Source: Hymenolepis diminuta (Eukaryota; Platyhelminthes; Cestoda; Cyclophyllidea; Hymenolepididae). From it: a stretch of 64,000 bases of DNA. Under the pieces are notes generated by a model. It had not been told where the DNA came from and ran no database searches. It saw only the letters and a program-made list of their open reading frames with translations. Below, piece by piece: positions 27,201-34,560 of the stretch; position 1 is the first letter of the stretch; the number at the start of each line of letters is the position of its first letter. The stretch lies in contig CAADRB010000045.1 of assembly GCA_900708905.1 (NCBI GenBank), positions 480,086-544,085 of the forward strand, read 5' to 3'. A program made the translations under genes and the position numbers.

Positions 27201-30200
27201 ATTTAATCATTTGAGCCTTAACAGCTGATTGGTTTATTATTAATCTCTTTTCGTAATTATAGACTCCTGGAAGTCCTGCTTCTCGAGCACCAGTTTTGCG
27301 TCCTGGTGATGTAATTCTAGAAGTTGATGGTTTAGACGTCCATAAAGCCTCTTCTAACGATGTAATGGCTATACTCAAGGTAAGATCTACCATTTTTACT
27401 TTGTAGACCTATGTATGTATATCGCCTGTCTAATCTCATGTAAATTACAGCAATGTTCAACCCACGTTCTGCTGAAAACAGGCCTTCTAAAGCCCCCAAG
27501 TGGTCATCCAAGTAAGTCACTGTTCGCCTACTACTTAAATCACGTATCAATAGGTTGGTTTAATCATTTTCAATCTTCCACTGCCCACCCTCACCTGATT
27601 CAGGCAAATCCAAATAACCACCCCCCTTCCTTGCATGTAATCTTTTCTAATAACCTCTTGTACAGAGAATAGCATACCCCTCTGTCTCTCAATTGTAAAT
27701 TAACAATCTCCTATCCATTCTACCTTGTCCACTGTGGACGATTTGTTTCATGCAAGTTTTTTCGCCTGAAAGTATCCGAACCTGGAAGTAAGCATGTTAT
27801 TTCTGTTGTGGCATGGATTAACCTAATTCACTCATTGTTGTTATAAAGTTAATTAGGTCATTCAGATATGGTCTCATTAAAGCTTTAGTACCTTAAGAGC
27901 TGCGTTGTTTACTTTTCTCATGCAAATAAGCACGTTGATTCATCACCAAAATGACGTCATTTAAGCATGTGTCTTGCATAAAATAACTGTTATCTTTAAA
28001 GTTGCTAAATGTTATTTTTTGCTAATCCTTGTGCCTTTTGTTCAATAAGTTCCTCGACTGCGGCTATTCACTGTGTTGCTCACGAACCCAGCAAAGACTT
28101 CCCCGAAGAAAGTCATGGAAATGTCAGTTTCTGCACCTGTCCTGCGTGTCCTTGAACAACAAGCAGTATCAGGTCGTGAACCACCCAGCATTTTCGGTTT
28201 AATCTTTCGTCAAGCGTCAGGAAGTGAAAGCTTGTACGCCCCAGGAAGCCTCATTATTGAAAGTATCCATCCAGGCTCTGCCGCTGCACGTTGTGGAATG
28301 CTACAGGTAGCCTACTCAAATCCATCTAATAAGTAGTATCGCCATCAGGTTTAATGATGCATTTTTTCTGCTTTGCACAGGTTGGTGATCGATTGCTAGG
28401 CATCGATCGGGAGCCAGTGGGTTGGTTAACAATTGACGATCTCCACAAATTCTCTCAAAACTTTGATAACCTCACATTTGATTTCGGTCGTCTTCCTCCT
28501 TATAAATCTGCCGTCACCTCCAACAAATCCTCCTTATTTCAATTAGATAATCTAGACTACTCCCCCGCGCCTTCACCTAGAGCCCTACCAACTGTCAAAG
28601 AAACCGATGAGATTACTCCAGTAACGGCGACTAGTCCGCTGTCTGTTGTAGTGGAGAGTACGAACGTACCCACTACTGAAAAGTCACCTTCATCAGTAAA
28701 GAATCTTACTGCGAAGTTCAGTGCGGCAGTTAAGGTTAATACGGACAACGGTATTGATGAAGATGATGAGAAGGATGATGGCAACTTTAGAGTGCGACAA
28801 ATTCAATTACTACTCCCACCACGAGATGCTGAAAATGCTAAATTGGGTTTCACACTTCAGGCCGTCCACAACTCAGGCTCATGTCAGAGAGTCATTGATC
28901 TTGTACCCGGATCAGCTGCCGCCGTCTCTGGGCTACGCGTTGGTGATCGAATTATTGGTTTTGAGGATCGTCTTCTCTCTGTTCTGGGTGGGGATTCGAA
29001 GGCTGTTACTGAGGCGATTGAGTCGACATGGAGGTCACGACATGATACCCCCTTGACCCTGACAATTGTGAGGAATGCATCTAGACAACCAAGCTCATCC
29101 ACTGCTGCCGCTCCACCTATTCTGACTGATAATCGTCAGGAGAATTTCCCTAACCTTAAACACGTGGCTGGTATGGCTGCAACCGGGTTGGGTCTCATGG
29201 CTGCTCACCATCGCGTTAAGAATCTTCGGCTTCCTAAAGGTATGTAAAGGGCTTTGGAATTTTTAATGGTTATGGTTTATTAATAACGAAATATGTTTTA
29301 AGTGGATGACCAACAGGCAGGAAGCATTTGAGAATAAGGTTTTACGCTTATTATTATTATTATTATTGCCAATTTCAAAGCAAAAATCACTGAATTACGT
29401 CTAAACAAAGAAATACCAAAATAGGTAGAAAGGGAGTAAAGATCAAGGTTAGGGCATCGAGTTTTTCTATATTTGCTTTCGGTATTTCTAGGATTTTCTT
29501 TACATCTAATGGGTTTTGTTTTTACTTGGTATGGATTTGTACATTTTCTTAGGGGGTTACTTAATATCCGATTTAAACGAGATCTATGGACTAGAGGCTT
29601 CAAATGAGCTTTTGCTTGTCTACTTATTTTATCCAATAACATCTAGATGTTGGCGACAATCTTGACGTTCAACTCCAAGCCGGTCCGCCAGGACTCCAAG
29701 TTCCAGGTATTGCCACCGGTTTCGCGGCAGGTACTTTCTATGGAGGCTTCAATAATAATATGGGTCAAACCTACTACAACAATGGCAATGGTTTCGAACT
29801 TCTAGATTCCTCCGTCACACTCCCAGGACATCATTTCGACAGCAGCGGTGGCGGAGATCTCAGCGAAGATTACGAACACAAGAACATTGAAGATATCCAA
29901 CCTCCTACGGACAACCAGAATGATGGCTCTAGAAATGGTAAGCTCCTCTTCCACTACGAAAGTTTACTTCTCCTAATGCTGTTCGCTTGTAATCCCTTCC
30001 CCCCATCCTATGCTATTGTTTGGTTGAACTTTACTCTAGGCCAAGACAATGATACTGATGACACAAAAGATGATGATACATTGGAAGGCGAATGCTTCTA
30101 TGATAATCTGGATGATTATTATGCCAAGAATGGTCACGAAGTACTGATGAACAATGAATACACTTTTGAAGATTCTAGCTACGAAATCAATGCAGTAAAT

Positions 30201-30864
30201 AACGATACTAAAGGCAATGGTGAGTTTTGAACAAGTAGACTAGTCGTTATTAACTTTTCCAGTCTTCCTTCAATTGTGTTTGGTTAGTTTGCATGTTTTT
30301 TTCGTCGTTCTGTTTTGCATTGGGTTCCCTTTTTGCACAGTTTACTTAAATCAATTCGGTAACCACATCGACTAATTTCTGATATTTGTGCCAATTATTA
30401 AATACTAAGTCATCAAGCTTAATTCAGGCCAAAATAGAACGAAAGTGAGATCTTCCCAAAGTGACCGTCAATACGGCGTTAACTACATTCGAAGAAAACA
30501 TGCCGACTATTACCCAAGTACAAGTCATCATCAAAGTCCGGTTAAACGCCGAGCATCAGTTCCGGCTACTCAATTTTGTTATCAAAATATAAATTCTCCC
30601 ATTCTGATCGATGAGGACTACGTGAGTACTCAGACTCAACATAGACTACTCATAAACTGTAATACTTGTTAGTTTTCTTGCTTGCTCGTTTACTTTAGCT
30701 GTTTCGGTGTCTGATGTGGTGGTCTACTTGTTTTGAACTAAGTAGTAATTAATTTATTTACTTTGTAGGAGGATATGAACAACCAATCTCAACTGATTTC
30801 GAGGACAACGCGATGTCGGAAGGCGCTGCATTCGAGGCATACTAGGCGCAACAGTGCTTTATGA
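3017..30864 (+). CDS. multiple PDZ domain scaffold protein, MPDZ/PATJ-like (5' partial)
   Basis: Exons joined by eye, all phase-consistent with GT..AG ends: 3017-3387, 3455-3543, 4499-4631, 4807-5331, 6627-6706, 9417-9683, 15359-15730, 15798-15986, 17123-17575, 17724-18263, 18681-18713, 19670-19802, 19876-20077, 20151-20273, 20355-20512, 20589-20734, 20847-21140, 21879-21992, 23313-23646, 24145-24392, 24468-24701, 24770-24847, 24890-24991, 25077-25148, 25276-25578, 25654-25785, 25857-26036, 27263-27379, 27451-27511, 28050-28306, 28381-29239, 29647-29937, 30040-30219, 30428-30621, 30769-30864. They encode about 2,652 residues with 11 PDZ-like domains and long linkers. A Trp..IVGP motif just before PDZ2 resembles the MPDZ/INADL family. 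Such scaffolds gather membrane and polarity proteins at cell junctions. The start and any L27 domain are outside the window. With at least 11 PDZ domains it is closer in size to MPDZ (13) than PATJ (10), but orthology is not resolved. The gene model is inference from splice signals. Confidence 0.88.
3288..4631 (+). other. PDZ domain 1 (exons 1-3)
   Basis: Residues about 91-190. The carboxylate-binding loop reads GLGLN. It is followed by a beta-C strand (GIYVKDVLPNG), the helix-A/beta-D part (GKIRRHDQIIKVNGIDL) and a final helix and strand ending VVHLTFLRH. It is split by introns of 67 bp and 955 bp, the second lying exactly before VNG, a common PDZ intron position. The acceptor chosen for the next exon (4807) is the only nearby one that keeps the frame open; the stronger-looking CAG at 4799 would give a stop after about 38 codons. 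Confidence 0.85.
4807..5331 (+). other. Ser/Arg then acidic linker (exon 4)
   Basis: This 525-nt exon encodes about 175 residues between PDZ1 and PDZ2. It opens with a basic Arg/Ser stretch (FRRKSRRRSRHSQR) and continues into Ser- and Glu/Asp-rich sequence with no recognisable fold. The basic patch could be a membrane-binding, phosphorylation or nuclear-localisation element; that is inference only. The last residues before the donor (ELIQLRAAELYG) look helical. Confidence 0.75.
5332..9416 (+). other. introns around exon 5
   Basis: Two introns (5332-6626 and 6707-9416) flank the 80-nt exon 5 at 6627-6706. Exon 5 encodes the Trp..IVGP segment that leads into PDZ2. I see no further exon, RNA gene or clear repeat in these introns. 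An AAGTAG hexamer sits at 9393-9398, 18 bases before the exon 6 acceptor. Confidence 0.6.
9684..15358 (+). other. longest intron of the multi-PDZ gene
   Basis: A 5.7-kb intron with GT..AG ends, between the codons for LLQ and VNG of PDZ2. Its only recognisable content is a minus-oriented SINE-like element near 13165-13405 and a 14-bp perfect palindrome (AATTCTTAAGAATT) at about 13138-13151. I found no convincing hidden exon. Confidence 0.65.
13165..13405 (-). mobile_element. tRNA-derived SINE-like element, copy 1
   Basis: Read on the minus strand, the right end starts with a box-A-like GGTGGCGCATTGGTC (13381-13396) followed by a box-B-like GGATTCAATTCC (13339-13350). The body contains a segment matching TACTGGTTAAGT, and then a stretch shared with copies at 26.4, 38.4 and 46.9 kb. 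It ends near an ATT-rich tail at about 13175. The two boxes are the internal Pol III promoter expected of tRNA-derived SINEs. Diverged, so probably old. Confidence 0.6.
15461..15908 (+). other. linker between PDZ2 and PDZ3 (exons 7-8)
   Basis: About 125 residues of Gly/Ser/Ala-rich linker across the end of exon 7 and the first part of exon 8, joined over a 67-bp intron (15731-15797). It includes SASSYIGFSPVGLP and a Ser-rich stretch before PDZ3. No domain is recognised. Confidence 0.65.
15909..17476 (+). other. PDZ domain 3 with long basic insertion (exons 8-9)
   Basis: Residues about 650-793. The first strands read PLIVMLKRDK and the loop AFGFSI, and the domain then breaks at an 1.1-kb intron. 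Exon 9 adds about 55 residues rich in Ser, Arg and Thr before the core resumes (IIINEIVTGG, GRIKVGDRLLFVNDKKL, YTMIGVSKM). The insertion falls in the beta-B/beta-C region, which tolerates length changes in PDZ domains. Many Arg-x-x-Ser sites suggest regulation by basophilic kinases, by inference. Confidence 0.8.
16327..16335 (+). other. candidate 9-nt micro-exon inside PDZ3
   Basis: ACCCTTAAG is flanked by a good acceptor (TTCTGAATTTCAG) and a donor-like GTATGA. Inserted between exon 8 and exon 9 it adds Thr-Leu-Lys in frame. It lies in the 1.1-kb intron 15987-17122. Nothing but these splice signals supports it, so it may be a decoy. Confidence 0.3.
17724..18713 (+). other. non-PDZ segment of unknown fold (exons 10-11)
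   Basis: Exon 10 (17724-18263) encodes 180 residues between PDZ3 and PDZ4. The first half looks globular and hydrophobic (PCMVAGYVSVMRSHPFFYL, WGGIGLQSSQLF, CVIGIEVFVDEVI). The second half is acidic and Ser-rich. Exon 11 (18681-18713) is only 33 nt, phase 0 at both ends, and encodes DEFTQEHKKDH, so it could be skipped without a frame change. I do not recognise a family. It is in frame with both neighbours, so I keep it as coding. Confidence 0.65.
18714..19669 (+). other. intron 11
   Basis: A 956-bp intron with no recognised exon or repeat. Its donor reads GTAAGTAGTAG, which includes one of the AAGTAG hexamers (18716-18721). Confidence 0.6.
19751..20184 (+). other. PDZ domain 4 (exons 12-14)
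   Basis: Residues about 1045-1140: a first strand EKTIIVTSDTLP, loop LGCELDA with a Gly-rich turn, core GCRVVKVLRGGSIERAAALV, then PGDYITRINSDNLRRV and a last strand SIEIAYLQGEK. The binding loop (LGCE) departs from the usual GLGF-like motif. The donor of exon 13 (GA then GTTCGT) is weak, but it is the only one that joins the frame to the next exon. Confidence 0.78.
20455..21005 (+). other. PDZ domain 5 (exons 15-17)
   Basis: Residues about 1204-1324: RELKLMKLPEEDTWG, loop WGLSITG, core PVFVASVNENSAA, then GLLQPGDIIIGVNGMDATRVG and helix B (TVAEWIQTAYL). The usual last strand comes only after a Ser/Glu-rich insertion (SQSDGSSSSEEEE), as WTFLYLLIL. An insertion between helix B and the final strand is unusual, so the end of the domain is less certain. 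Confidence 0.75.
21006..23646 (+). other. linker between PDZ5 and PDZ6 (exons 17-19)
   Basis: About 190 residues rich in Ser and Pro, carried by the rest of exon 17, exon 18 (21879-21992) and exon 19 (23313-23646). Exon 19 has repeated PPLPPQ / PPLPSQP motifs that resemble SH3 or WW ligands. The introns (738 bp and 1,320 bp) hold no recognised exon. The first contains a purine-rich piece at about 21380-21560 that may be a diverged copy of the repeat at 34.2-34.6 kb. Confidence 0.65.
24183..24593 (+). other. PDZ domain 6 (exons 20-21)
   Basis: Residues about 1531-1643: EIHVVSMALTP, an insertion rich in Ser and Asp, loop SGLGIRLVG, core RGVFICSLREGSLADRT, then LQVTDEIVQVNNVCVMGL and a last strand KIFLVIRHN. 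The intron (75 bp) again lies just before VNN, matching the splice position in the other PDZ domains of this gene. Confidence 0.85.
24815..25398 (+). other. PDZ domain 7 with cassette insert (exons 22-25)
   Basis: Residues about 1695-1804: YDYFEVNLNR, loop GGLGLFLVNM, core MGVFVQSMLPTSPAGM, then GQVRSWDRIVAIDGEAVEDY and a last strand MVNLRFAR. It is split by a 42-bp intron (24848-24889). The 72-nt exon 24 inserts 24 mostly basic residues between PAGM and SGQV, where PDZ domains normally have none. Exon 25 could also start at 25285 (TCAG acceptor), three codons later, in the same frame. Confidence 0.82.
25077..25148 (+). other. 72-nt Lys-rich exon, possible cassette
   Basis: Starts after ATGCAG and ends before GTGAGC; phase 0 on both sides. 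It encodes 24 residues (NKKSKIKLPKLMKGHKN and then Ala/Thr). Skipping it joins PAGM directly to SGQV and restores an ordinary PDZ spacing, which suggests an alternative cassette. Confidence 0.6.
25501..25904 (+). other. PDZ domain 8 (exons 25-27)
   Basis: Residues about 1839-1924: TTVEILRTTED, loop LGFSIVGG, core GVFIEKIHKGGTIDRDGRL, then AYDKILAVNDIDLRNV and a final strand DRLLLTILRG. This is the most canonical PDZ in the protein, including the His at the start of helix B (THETATSAL) typical of class I ligand binding. Confidence 0.9.
26395..26740 (+). mobile_element. tRNA-derived SINE-like element, copy 2
   Basis: Head with box-A-like TGGTGCAGCAGTTAACG (26407-26423), a box-B-like segment GGGTTTGATGGC, and the body motif GAGTGTTGGAAAGTGCTTTC also found in copies at 38.5, 46.9 and 58.3 kb. 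After GGGAGTTATTAAAATGG it continues for about 160 bp with clear similarity to the copy at 38.6-38.8 kb (shared GCTTATCACA and GTCTCTTA), so this copy has a longer 3' part than copies 1 and 5. Confidence 0.6.
26790..26900 (+). mobile_element. SINE-like element, copy 3 (head fragment)
   Basis: GTGCTCATCTGTCAAGTCGG, then AGGTCACGAAATCAAC and CTGTGCACATCCAGTGG, align with the tRNA-like head and the following body of the copies at 47.0 kb (minus strand) and 62.0 kb. It lies just downstream of copy 2 in the same intron, so the intron carries two insertions head to tail. Confidence 0.5.
28050..28491 (+). other. PDZ domain 10 (exons 30-31)
   Basis: Residues about 2028-2150: LRLFTVLLTNPAK, an insertion of about 35 residues, loop SIFGLIFRQ, core LIIESIHPGSAAARCG, then MLQVGDRLLGIDREPVG and NLTFDFGR. 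A 74-bp intron precedes VGD. The long insertion before the binding loop makes the N-terminal boundary uncertain. Confidence 0.8.
28791..29085 (+). other. PDZ domain 11 (within exon 31)
   Basis: Residues about 2251-2348, unbroken by introns: RQIQLLLPPRD, loop KLGFTLQAV, core SCQRVIDLVPGSAAAV, then GLRVGDRIIGFEDRLLSV and LTLTIVRNAS. An acidic stretch (GIDEDDEKDDGN) precedes it. This is the last PDZ; the roughly 300 residues after it form a tail without recognised domains. Confidence 0.88.
29086..30864 (+). other. C-terminal tail with two possible ends (exons 31-35)
   Basis: The tail has a hydrophobic Gly/Ala piece (VAGMAATGLGLMAAHH), an Asn/Gly-rich part in exon 32 and an acidic Asp/Asn/Tyr-rich part in exon 33. 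Exon 34 (30428-30621, 194 nt) is basic (YIRRKHADYY, PVKRRAS). With exon 34 the last exon ends in ARG-rich sequence and ...RRNSAL, stop at 30862. If exon 33 splices straight to 30769, the last exon is read in another frame and ends ...SEGAAFEAY with its stop at about 30844-30846. Both frames are open, and the acidic frame fits the neighbouring composition. Confidence 0.7.
29348..29367. repeat. (TTA)n microsatellite
   Basis: About seven TTA units in the 407-bp intron 29240-29646. No other feature is seen in that intron. Confidence 0.9.
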
Positions 30865-31207
30865 TCAGATGTTCCTCTTTGTCATTTTCGCTATCTCATT
30901 TTCTTATTTCCCGAACTATATATTCCTTTGGTCTCCCCATGCGATTTTCCCACTCCTCGATGATTTTGACCCCCGTTCTCAATTTCATTACCACTATATT
31001 GGTTTCTATTATGTAGTAGTTCTCTACCTGACAATGGTGGATTGTCTGTACCATAGTCTTGCCGCATCGTTGATGATTGATTATATAGACTCTTGTGAAT
31101 CTACTTTAAGATTTTATGTAATTCATGGGTCTTTACGATCATATATCCAAAATGATCATAGACTGACGTTTGTTCTACAAATTTGGTGAATGAGCTGTGG
31201 TTTTTTG

Positions 31208-31213
31208 AATAAA
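31208..31213 (+). terminator. poly(A) signal AATAAA for the multi-PDZ gene
   Basis: AATAAA about 345 bases after the stop codon at 30862, with a second AATAAA at 31261-31266. Either could end the transcript. The open frame at 30854-31189 is inside this presumed 3' UTR and is not taken as a gene. Confidence 0.5.
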
Positions 31214-32387
31214 GCATAGATCTTAGACTCGTATCGACGGCCCCACCATTATAGATGTGTAATAAAACAGAAATGATGCAGGACAGGTTCAGTCTTGGGG
31301 TAATATTTGGGGTGCTTTATCTCAACATCGTGTATATCGTGAGAGTAACTTCTGACTAAATACGGAACTCCCGAATTATGTTAACCATCTGCGGATACGT
31401 AAGAGTGGGGAAGAGGTCACCACTTTAACATCGTTTGGTTTACCGTTCACGCATTGACTACCTTACGTATTAGTAACTTACAGCTGTTTAGATAGACATG
31501 CCTGACGGCAAGTGACAGTCATTATTCGACACAGAGCCTCGATACCACGGTATCCATTTTTAATTGCAACGGGGGTCTGTTTACCAGTAGGACAATGAGG
31601 TCTGCTGGATTTAAAATGAGTCACCTTTTCCTAATTCTCCCAGTACTTTACGTCTGAGACGAAATGATTATCATCAGGGTTGGAACAAAAATACCGCATC
31701 CATACTACATGCTGTTAATTTCTCCAGTGATAGCCGGATTGGAAAGTCTCGATAACTGAAAGGAGTGGAAATAGCACCTGTAAGCGAAATTGATTTGGTG
31801 TATTCTAGAAGGCAGACTGGTACGGTCGAGCGTCTAGAAGGAGTCACTTTTTAAGTCGAATTAGGAAAAATCATACAAAGATTTCGATATCTAAAATGAA
31901 CAAATCCCAAAATATGTCTCAGTACAGCGTACAAACATAGAAAAACTAACTGAGTAGTTGGTCTGGGAATGGTGATCCTTGAAATTGTTTATTTTAACTA
32001 ACGGCCTATGGCAACATAGCTGGTCTGGATTATTTGAGTCTCTTCTCCTTTTACCAATTAAATTTATAGTGATAAAGGAGTGAAAATCTGCACCAGAGCA
32101 ATCTCATACTGTTTTATCATTTATTAATATTACCATTTTATGATTGCCATCTTTCAAATAGGGTTAATCCGCACTTAATCGTATTAAAATTCGTTTGTAA
32201 TGGATGGTTTTCCTATCGGGATCATAATCAAGATTAATATTCACCAGTGAACATAGCTTGCATAGCCGTGCTAAATTAAAATTTTTTACCTATCTCATCT
32301 TTTCTAAGACTGTAAGCTGCTGAAAATCATGCAAGATCATTTGTCTTTTCTATCATTGGAAGACTATTCCTGATTAATAAACAGCTA

Positions 32388-32660
32388 ATAAGCACTGAGC
32401 ATCGCAGACAGACGTTTGATACTATCCAGGTGACGAGTCGTGAAATTTGAATTTCTGAATCTGAACTACCCATTAGGTAAATTTTGAGGTAAGACTCTTT
32501 ATTATTACCTCTCGGCTTCTTTTCGATTCCTTCCCGTTATCATCTGCTAGACTTTCTGTTAACCAATTTCAGTTGCTTCCCACAATTAAAAATGGCAAAT
32601 ATTTTGTATTACTGCGGGCAATAATAAAAATAACTATAACGCCCACTTTATATATCGTTT
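32388..32660. repeat. dispersed repeat family, copy A
   Basis: Shares an ordered series of matches with 42604-42900: AATAAGCAC, GTGA(C/T)GA..TGAAATTTGAA, TAAGACTCT, GTTAACC.ATTTCAGTT and then CCACAATTAAAAATGG. Same orientation. The nature of the element is unknown. Confidence 0.6.
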
Positions 32661-33142
32661 CACAAATATGGTTCGGGGAATAGGATGCATGATTTCCGAA
32701 GATTATCGTATTCAGTTGAACTATCTCCATAACTTTATGATCTCTCGTACATTTCACCGTTATTATCCTCGGGGCCTTGAGCTTAGACTTATCAGTTTTA
32801 GAGGTCACGAGCATTTTCTCTCCACTTTGGGTTCTGAGGTACAATAGCGAATCTGGTAGTAAAAAATACAAATGTTTGCTTATTAAGTGTCTTTAAGCAA
32901 ACAGAGATATCTAGCATTCTATTATTAACCATAAAAATAAAAAAATACTATTTTTAAAAGTTGAGAGATCATCTGATCATAGGGAAAGTAAAACAGTCTA
33001 ATGAGAGTTAAAAGGGAGGGGATCAATTAGCAGATGAGAATAGTCAGGGTATAAAAGGGATTGTACTTAATTCTTTTATGGAATCAGGATGCACGCAATT
33101 CTTAATTGCTTTTTGTTCACTGCTTCTCGACCCGCTTTTTAT

Positions 33143-33440
33143 GCTCAAATTTCAGGATTTGTCCTTTGTGTTTCTCAGTGAATTTATTTTCCGCGAGATT
33201 CAGAAATTAGTGATCAGACGATTAATGTATATAATTGGTGATACCATTTCACCGCATTTTTCTCATGATTAAGACATTAGCAGAATGGCACTATCCATAG
33301 AATTTTTCATTTTCAAACGCTAAGAATTCTTGGTCTTAATCTATTAACACCTAAAAATTAGTTAGTTATTGTTGACAGAGCAATCATATATTTAACTAGA
33401 TTACCTTGAACTAATTAGGAAGAATTTATAAGAAGATGAG
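33143..33440 (+). pseudogene. decayed copy of a PDZ-like exon unit (copy 1)
   Basis: Aligns with copy 2 about 390 bp downstream over its whole length: AAATTTCAGGATTT, GAGATTCAGAAATTAGTGA, AAACGCTAAGAATT and TATTGTTGACAGA each have close partners. In the frame that gives a PDZ-like peptide in copy 2 this copy carries stop codons, so it is not coding in that frame. Confidence 0.5.
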
Positions 33441-33534
33441 AATAAAGTGTCTGTTTTAAAAAGAATTTTAATTTGGATTCAGGATATGCACATTTTACTT
33501 ATGTGTTATAACTTATTGCCACATAGTGTAATAC

Positions 33535-33805
33535 TTCAAATTCCAGGATTTCGATATCAATGCTCCCGGATGAATTACTGTCTGGTAGATTCAGAGTTAT
33601 TGATCAGCTAGTTAGTATTAATGGTCGGTCATTTCATTTTAAGATACATTTTCTTACATCCATCAAGATACTATTTGTGGATTTTCGTTATTCTCAATTG
33701 GATAAAACGCCGAGAATTACCGGTCTTATTCTGTTGTCTGATAAAAAATACCGAGTTATTGTTGACAGAACCATTTGATATTTGATTGGAACTAATTAGA
33801 AGGTA
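33535..33805 (+). pseudogene. PDZ-like exon remnant (copy 2)
   Basis: The frame from about 33545 reads ISISMLPDELLSGRFRVID and then QLVSINGRSFHF, closely resembling the helix-A to beta-E part of a PDZ domain (..GRLxVGDQLLSINGRS..). An acceptor-like ATTCCAG precedes it. The frame stays open to 33778, but the part after FHF no longer looks like a PDZ. No neighbouring exon was found, so I take it as a relic. It does not match any one PDZ of the gene upstream closely. Confidence 0.45.
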
Positions 33806-34179
33806 GTTACTTGATTAGTATTCGCCAAGACCTTGTCGCCATAGCTACGCGTCACAAATTCCTCAAAAACTTCCTAAGCATCTGAGAATGATCATATGAT
33901 CAATTTAACTTGAGAAGTTTAAGAAAAATTTCATCCTAAGTCAAGTACTGTATTAAGTGAGCAACTGCGTTAAATCATTTTAGCCTTGGAATAGCTAATG
34001 GAAGAAGATTGGCTAGTTTGGTCTTCACTTGGAATATAACTTGAGCATTTAATCTTAGTACATTAATCATGGTAGCTCAAGCTAATTAAAATAACAAATT
34101 TAATAATCATTAATGACCAATATTCACTGCAAGAACGTGTTAGAGAGAAAGAAGATAGTTGAAAAAGCCAAAATTTACA

Positions 34180-34560
34180 GTCAGGAGTCTTGGAAATGGA
34201 GAATGATTACCAAAAGGAGTGAATTAGTAGTTGTTTAGTGGGATGACTGGCAAATAATGCATCTAGTTTTATCCTAGCTATTCTGCAGGATGGCCTATCT
34301 TCGGCCAGTCTTCACTACAACAATAAGATAGAGAGAGGAGGCAAGAAAGTGATCAGTGGAGTTTACGGGTAGGAGACTAGAAACCATGATAGGGATAGAG
34401 TGTGTTCATAAAGTCAGGATCACCACTTTAGAAGGATGACTAACAGCTAAGGCATCTGATTTTTCCTTGTCCATTATTTAGTCTATACTTTCTATCTTTT
34501 GAAAGCCTTCACTGTGACAATAGGAGAAAGAGATAACAAGACGGTGGTGAGCAAAATTTT
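34180..34560. repeat. two-unit diverged tandem repeat (about 193 bp)
   Basis: Units near 34180-34370 and 34372-34560. Both contain GGATGACT, a C/T-rich middle with CTTCACT, then ACAATA(A/G)GA followed by a purine-rich stretch ending GTGA. A minus-strand relative seems to lie near 37420-37500 and a weaker one at about 21380-21480. The family is not identified. Confidence 0.5.

Larger units (their letters stand above)
25944..27486 (+). other. PDZ domain 9 (exons 27-29)
   Basis: Residues about 1938-2019: TYSVALQKQ, loop TTFGLVLED, core GGVVIVNVTPGSPASRA, then LRPGDVILEVDGLDVHKAS and a last strand THVLLKTGL. A 1.2-kb intron (26037-27262) holds two SINE-like copies. The exon 29 to exon 30 junction is phase 1 and gives Ile. 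Confidence 0.85.

Noticed and set aside
30854..31189. 111-codon open frame just after the multi-PDZ stop
   Set aside because: It overlaps the last exon in another frame, lies in the presumed 3' UTR before AATAAA, and has hydrophobic low-information sequence.
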